From Glandiceps talaboti (Eukaryota > Hemichordata > Enteropneusta > Spengelidae), in assembly GCF_964340395.1 (NCBI RefSeq), contig NC_135561.1:13049961-13113960 (forward strand): a stretch of DNA of 64,000 nt. Reading direction: 5' to 3'. The position numbers and the translations under genes are program-made. Of the stretch, positions 58,201-64,000 are shown piece after piece. The notes under the pieces are model-generated. The model had not been told where the DNA came from and did no database searches. It saw only the letters and a list, made by a program, of their open reading frames with translations. Numbering within the stretch: the stretch's first letter is position 1; the number at the start of each line of letters is the position of its first letter.

Positions 58201-61200
58201 CGCCCACCCTCATGCAATACAATACATTGACAGTTGAAACATAGTCTTCATCTGTCCTAACATTCAGTTTTGTTACAATATTCTCAAGATACTAAACAAC
58301 AACATTCTTAGAAGTAAAACCCATAAATACAAATGTATATTGGCTCTATAGATAAATAATAAAGAGCATGGGCACTAATTTTCCATATAACGCCCCTGCA
58401 CTCTTGCTCAAATATGGCAAGTGGCGCACTCAACGATATCTCTCTGTTTACTCAGTGATTTGGCTTTGTTAATTTCTTCACTATTTTCATATTTTTTTGC
58501 AAATAAAATAATATTTCACTACCAATTTATGTGATTACATTGAGTTCAGTATAATAATAAACTGTACACTTTTGTGTAATTTTGTAAATTTAGACTTTCA
58601 AAGATTGTATATAATGAGGGTAGAATATTCACTGTACAACTGGAAAGTTACAATATAATTATGGTTCACCAATGAAGTTCAAGTACCAGTGAAAATCAGT
58701 CTACAATATGGACTTTTCACCTGTCGTTTGATTTTAATGTAATGTGCAGTGTCGCTGCTGACAACACTATAGTCAGTTCATGTAAGATTCTAGGACACAA
58801 AATGTACTTTGGCTTATACATTAACCCTCTTTGAATATATTTCTCTAAATTGGAAGTACTGAATTACAAATAATGACATAAAAATATGAACACTATAACC
58901 TGAAAAGTTTGACACTTTCACTTCTCCGTTTTATACTATTCATAGAGGAAGTACGTATTCATGTACTTGTATAATGATTGAGGTATATAGTAAATAGTAT
59001 TATTTGATATGAGGCAGAGCATTGATAAATTTGTTCACTATCACATCTAGGCTACACATTAATGTACAATTTGCATGATTAAAACAGTAACTGATGTAAA
59101 CAATACTACATGTACATGTAACATTTATCACATAAATGTATGTCATTTATTTATAGTGTCTCCTCAATAATCCACAGGTATAGGTAATGTACATTGTCTG
59201 CAATGTATCCCCTTCCAGCATAATCAGTAATTTCCTGTATCCAAGAAGGGGAAGTTCAAATCCAGAAACAAAGTAACAGAAAACTAAAAATGTCTCCCTA
59301 ATATTGATATCAGACATTAGACAATTCTAAGATACTAATTTCATGCAGGTGTATTATGTTTTCATCATTTTGGGTATCATTACTATCATTAAGTTATTTC
59401 AAGAAAAGTTGAAGACTACTAATCACAAAGCAAACTTTCTGCAATGGTTTTCATATGGGAACAATATTAACAACTGCATGACTATTATGTAAGTATAGAA
59501 TTTCACAGGAGTCTGTAGGTCCAAATACCTACATTTGTACATGTACTCCAGGTGTGTCCAATAACAATCTACAATAATATAATGATGAATCATAATTATA
59601 TTATGATATATGGTAATATGACTTAACCTTAGCCTACCTGTAAACAAGGAAGAATGTATGATATATGCATCCTACACATACACACTTTTCTCAAAAACAT
59701 CCAGAAATAACATATTCGGAAAAAGTAAAAAAAAAAAAAAGGGTATATAACCTACAAATATTTTTCCTTCCCATAGTATGCTTGTGAAGAGCAACCAGGA
59801 ATTCTGTGTGACACACCTTCTACACTGGGTATTCAGAATGATTCTAAGTTGGGTGTATCCCACACTCGATCTTAGGAGTTTAAAATGTTACTATTTATAG
59901 CAGTAACCATCACACACACACACACACAGAGCATAGGTATGTTTATGTATTCATGTGCTTACAAGTGTGACTCACTAAATAACCTTTGACCTGTGTCTGT
60001 CATTGGAACACCTTACACTGTCAGCGTGTGAGTCATTCCTGTCATAGTTTGATTTGTTGATTTAAACCAGACGACCTTCAGTTTACTGTCAGCTGCTTTT
60101 AACAGGTACTAAATTTTAGAAATTTATCATCTACCAGACAAGGAAAACTCACAGCATGCCCTACAAATTTGAGTAGATATGTATGTAAATGTACATCATC
60201 ATTTGTACTATTTGTAAACTACGTGACACTGTTAAAATAAACACACCCACTGCCTGACTGATTTTGTCTTTGTTTTATATAATGTACACAACTGCAGTAT
60301 TCTTACTAAACTGATCACTGAATATATATCTTACATGTATCTTTTAATCTGGGATCTAATTTTTCTACATGTAATTGTCAATTACATAGTTGATTACACA
60401 TACAGTTTGCTTGTTTGTTTTTTATTTATGGTCTGTACAAGTAGATGAGTTGCCAATTTGTGTTGTTTATTTCATTAACTAACCATTGCTTATCTAATTA
60501 ATTCAGTGATTGGCAACTTGGAAATTTAACCAATACTCATATACTTTCTACACATCTAAATTTCAAATAATAGTGAATTTGCTGCACCTACATTTGTATC
60601 TGAAATCAGAATTGCTTTCTGAGTGAATGAATGATTCCAATTTATCAAAATTCAAAACCAAATTTTTACTAAGAATGGCTCTTACACAAAACCTCTCAGT
60701 TAGAAATACTATCATTTGTAATTACAAAATACTAATATTATATCTTGGACAAAATGTAATATGCTTTTTGTCATACAATGTACATGTACATATTATTTTT
60801 TTTTTTAATTGGTACAAAGTGGAGTATTGGTATGACATTGAATTCCTTGGCAATAAGCCAACTTTACATCAACTTTAGCAGTACATGTACATGTACATGT
60901 AAGAAGGTAAAATCGATTTGAGTTCCCCAGTCATTTTACCAGGGTTCCCCGTCAAATTCATGGTTAATTATAATGTATTGTTCGAAACTACATGTATGCC
61001 AGTTTTACCATATTCCCCCTTTATTGCTTTCTCTGACCGGGGTTGCCCAGCTTTAGCAACAACACTTCATCAAGAACAATTACATGTACATGTAGGTGAC
61101 TTATCTTAATACAAATGCAGTTGTTGAGGTATTTTTTTTTTATAATTCTGTAAGCATATCATGATGTCATACATTCAAGTACCAACAAATGTTTTGATAT

Positions 61201-62165
61201 TTGCATAAATGAGGTAATGTGACCAAACATTGTATTAGCCATGTATTTGTATCAACCTATACTCAAACTGAAGCATTTTACTAATTTTTAGTGTTTTCTC
61301 AGTTACTAACAAATTTACAGGTAGATTTTTAAGGGCATGTACATGTACATTGTATCTACATGTATCACTGCACCACCCTTGCCAAAACCGTATCATTATG
61401 TTCACCAGTTCCTGCTAATTAATATTGCTTGCTACAATGTATTATCTGGCACTAGTCTATACATGTATAGTTGTGTTTCCTTGAAAGTTACTGTTTATAC
61501 TAAGAGATAAATTTTTTTTTCAATGTATCAAAGGTAACCCGGTACTATTTTTGAACTCGCATCTGCTCTCTGGGGACAAATGTTTCCATGGCAACAACAT
61601 GCCTGAGTAACATCTGCGACATGATACATCCTAGTAAAGTGACTATAAAAAATTATGACTGTTTCACGCACTACTTAATAATAACACATATATTATTAAT
61701 ATAATTTCTATAAGAAATTAATATTCAACTTACTAGAACTCTCTGATGTTTCATTACTGTCTAAATGACTGGGTTAATTATACTTATTTACCTATTGTAA
61801 GAGTTAACTGACAGACAATTAACATGGAACTAGCAACATTGACATTTTTCATAGTTATTTGCAACTTTACACTGGAAGAAAATGACAGAGAGATGTCATT
61901 TTTAGAATTTGAGCCCCCTGTAATTCTAATATAACATAACATGCTACTATCTTTCGAAATAAAAATACATCAAACCTTTACATGTAGTGGATCAATTATT
62001 CTGATCAGCTGAATTACATACAAGACCTGACCTAACTTGAATCAATTCAAAGCTGATGGAAAGTGAATTTATTCAGTCAAATCGGTTCAATAAACTTGTT
62101 TCTGTCCCCTTGTGAAAACTGAGCAATGGATTTGAATCAATAAACCAGTTCAAAACTGATTTACA
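55227..62165. other. Gene-free region upstream of Ral coding exon
   Basis: Probably contains the Ral 5' UTR exon and promoter, but no site can be fixed. Holds a palindromic dispersed repeat (56780-57030), (C)n at 57600-57612, (CA)n at 59912-59930 and many TACATGTA clusters (57070-57090, 57830-57850, 58055-58080, 60880-60900). No other exon supported. Confidence 0.45.
55419..55805. repeat. Diverged tandem repeat upstream of Ral exon 1
   Basis: TTTGCATATTTATGAAGTAA, ACAACATTTGCATATC and CATCATCAATTGC recur about every 105-115 bp, 3-4 times. Confidence 0.7.
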
Positions 62166-62361
62166 TGTACTTTGAATTCAACTACCGATAAATTGTACTT
62201 TGAATTCAACTACCGATAAATTGTACTTTGAATTCAACTACCGATAAATTGTACTTTGAATTCAACTACCGATAAATTGTACTTTGAATTCAACTACCAA
62301 TAAATTGTACTTTGAATTCAACTACCGATAAATTGTACTTTGAATTCAACTACCGATAAAT
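62166..62361. repeat. 28-bp satellite, seven copies
   Basis: TTTGAATTCAACTACC starts at 62171, 62199, 62227, 62255, 62283, 62311 and 62339, an exact 28-bp period. One unit differs (CCAATAA for CCGATAA). The copies are nearly identical. Confidence 0.97.
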
Positions 62362-63231
62362 TGATTCAAAACATATTTAATGCATATGAGAACAGGAGAA
62401 CAGATTTTGATTCGATTTCAAAGTGATTGAACATTTCAGGACTTCAGTAACCTGTTACATGTACATAGTTGATGGTACTTTGTACATGTACATGTTTTGG
62501 TTGTGTAAATGTGGGAAAGAGGTACTGACCATTTACAAGTACTTGTTTGTAAACAAATTGTAAAGATGTTTGATACTGATGAGATTAGGTCATTGGGATC
62601 AACAAGTACAAGTTGACAACATAATAAAGTGGACAAATGGAGCCAAAAATTGAAAAGCTATGGCAAAGTTGCTTCAGTCCACCTACATTTACATTTACAG
62701 GTTTTTAATTGTGGGTTAAGTCTGTTTGACAGTATTTTAATACCATCCACATCAAATCAGTGTCATTTGTAATAAAGTTGACAAGCTGAGCAAAAAGTAC
62801 GGAAAAGTTAATTGCTTCACTTACAGTTACATTCACAACATAAAAACATAAACAGGGGTTTTAATTTTTGCTTAATACATAACAGTAGTTTAACAGTATA
62901 ACACCATCCATTGTGAACCAGAGTCATTTTCAAGAGTATTTTTCAGCAGTACAGGTCAGTCAGCATGGAATGCATGTACATGTATCTACATTTTGTACAT
63001 TTTATTTCCTTAAAGGCCAAGAATTCAATCCTAGGTTCTCACATTACTGTCATCTATCAATGGAGCAATCAGGATCACATACAATAATTCTTTCCTTCTT
63101 TACAATAGCTCTGCTAAACAACTGTTTTTCACATCTACAATTTAATCCTCATCCAAATTAATTAGAATTAGAACACAGACCAGGCTATCATTGCAATTCA
63201 GTCATTCAATGTATGTACATGTATGTAATAA

Positions 63232-63272
<41 letters not shown>

Positions 63273-63400
63273 ACATGTATGTATGTATGTATGTATGTAT
63301 GTATGTATGTATGTATGTATGTATGTACAAATGTACGTATGTACGTATGTACATATGTACATATGTACGTATGTACGTATGTACGTATGTACGTACGTAC

Positions 63401-63431
<31 letters not shown>

Positions 63432-64000
63432 TGTATGTATGTATGTATACTACAATGTAGGTACATGTACGGTACATGTACGTACCGGTGGTAGGTATGT
63501 ATGTATTGTATGTATAATGTATGTATCAATTACTAATGAAGTGGTACTTTATATCCTCATCTTTTATTGCATGACTAAATTGTCATGGTCTAAACAGGAT
63601 ATGAGGTCGTCTCACATTGCCAGAGTACATTTACATGCTTCAATAACTATATTATACATGTAGTACAAATGTATATCACTATATGCTTCAAATATATATA
63701 ATGCATGTACATTTTGTAACCAGCTGTTTAACCGATGTTTTGTAAAACAGATTGATATTATTGGGGGCGACATTTTAAACATGTCCACACTTGGCTTCGT
63801 GTTATGTCTAACTACCTTGTTTTATTTACCATGGAAATATGTGCTGCAATAAATAATGCTATATAGAAAGTGTTGGTGTTTAGAAAGTATACTAGTATTG
63901 AAATTGTAAACGAATTTTCTTCCTTTTGGGGGGCTTCATAAATGCACGTGGTTTGAACTATGTAAAAAATATATGAAGTGTTTTCGTAAAGCGAACATGA
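62362..64000. other. Gene-free right end
   Basis: Contains a contiguous copy of the SINE-like repeat (63010-63150) and a (GT)n/(GTAT)n/(GTAC)n compound microsatellite (63233-63448). No exon supported. Confidence 0.5.
63233..63448. repeat. (GT)n / (GTAT)n / (GTAC)n compound microsatellite
   Basis: Pure GT, then GTAT, then alternating GTAC/ATGT words, then GTAT again; the long frames through it are artefacts. Confidence 0.97.

Noticed and set aside
63202-63663. Open frames up to 142 codons
   Set aside because: Translated (GT)n/(GTAT)n/(GTAC)n repeat.

Overview
This is a piece of an animal nuclear genome. It carries four complete multi-exon genes with GT-AG introns, one complete gene joined across a bidirectional promoter, and the first coding exon of a sixth gene that leaves the window on the left. 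Long AT-rich introns, many microsatellites, many short palindromic elements and a strong excess of TACATGTA-like motifs suggest a marine invertebrate. A non-vertebrate deuterostome such as a hemichordate, or a lophotrochozoan, would fit, but the species cannot be fixed from the sequence alone. No long reverse-transcriptase, integrase or capsid frame was seen, and nothing looks viral.

Layout. 636-867 (-): first coding exon of an unrecognised secreted or ER-targeted protein. 6567-15292 (-): an ABHD1/ABHD3-type alpha/beta hydrolase in 9 coding exons (392 aa). 15293-15792: a short shared upstream region. 15793-22241 (+): ADRM1/Rpn13, the proteasomal ubiquitin receptor, in 10 coding exons (429 aa). 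22242-29735: ADRM1 3' UTR, then repeats. 29736-33194 (-): an SDR16C/RDH10-type retinol dehydrogenase-like enzyme in 4 exons (302 aa). 33195-39146: gene-free. 39147-42266 (-): mitochondrial fission factor MFF in 4 coding exons (245 aa). 42311-50294: gene-free apart from a likely MFF 5' UTR exon. 50295-55222 (-): a Ral small GTPase in 4 coding exons (205 aa). 55223-64000: gene-free, probably containing the Ral promoter. For all five complete genes the exon joins were checked by hand: intron phases match at every junction and the total coding length is a multiple of three.

The genes are unrelated housekeeping genes (lipid hydrolysis, proteasome, retinoid or steroid metabolism, mitochondrial fission, vesicle traffic signalling). 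No pathway cluster is implied; only the ABHD-ADRM1 pair looks functionally arranged, head to head.

The most unusual structure is in the introns. In three introns of the head-to-head pair the exon-intron junction itself has been tandemly copied into a minisatellite: 15 further acceptor-bearing units beside ABHD exon 4 (40-bp period), six decoy acceptors before ADRM1 exon 8 (31-34-bp period), and three full extra donor copies after ADRM1 exon 4 (40-bp period). In the two acceptor arrays the exon-derived part of each unit contains a GAC-type branch-point-like A about 27 nt before the next AG, so each unit looks like a small 3' splice-site module. The SDR gene adds an independent, about 770-bp intronic array that is transcribed as repeated AGGTGAG, a 5' splice-site-like motif.
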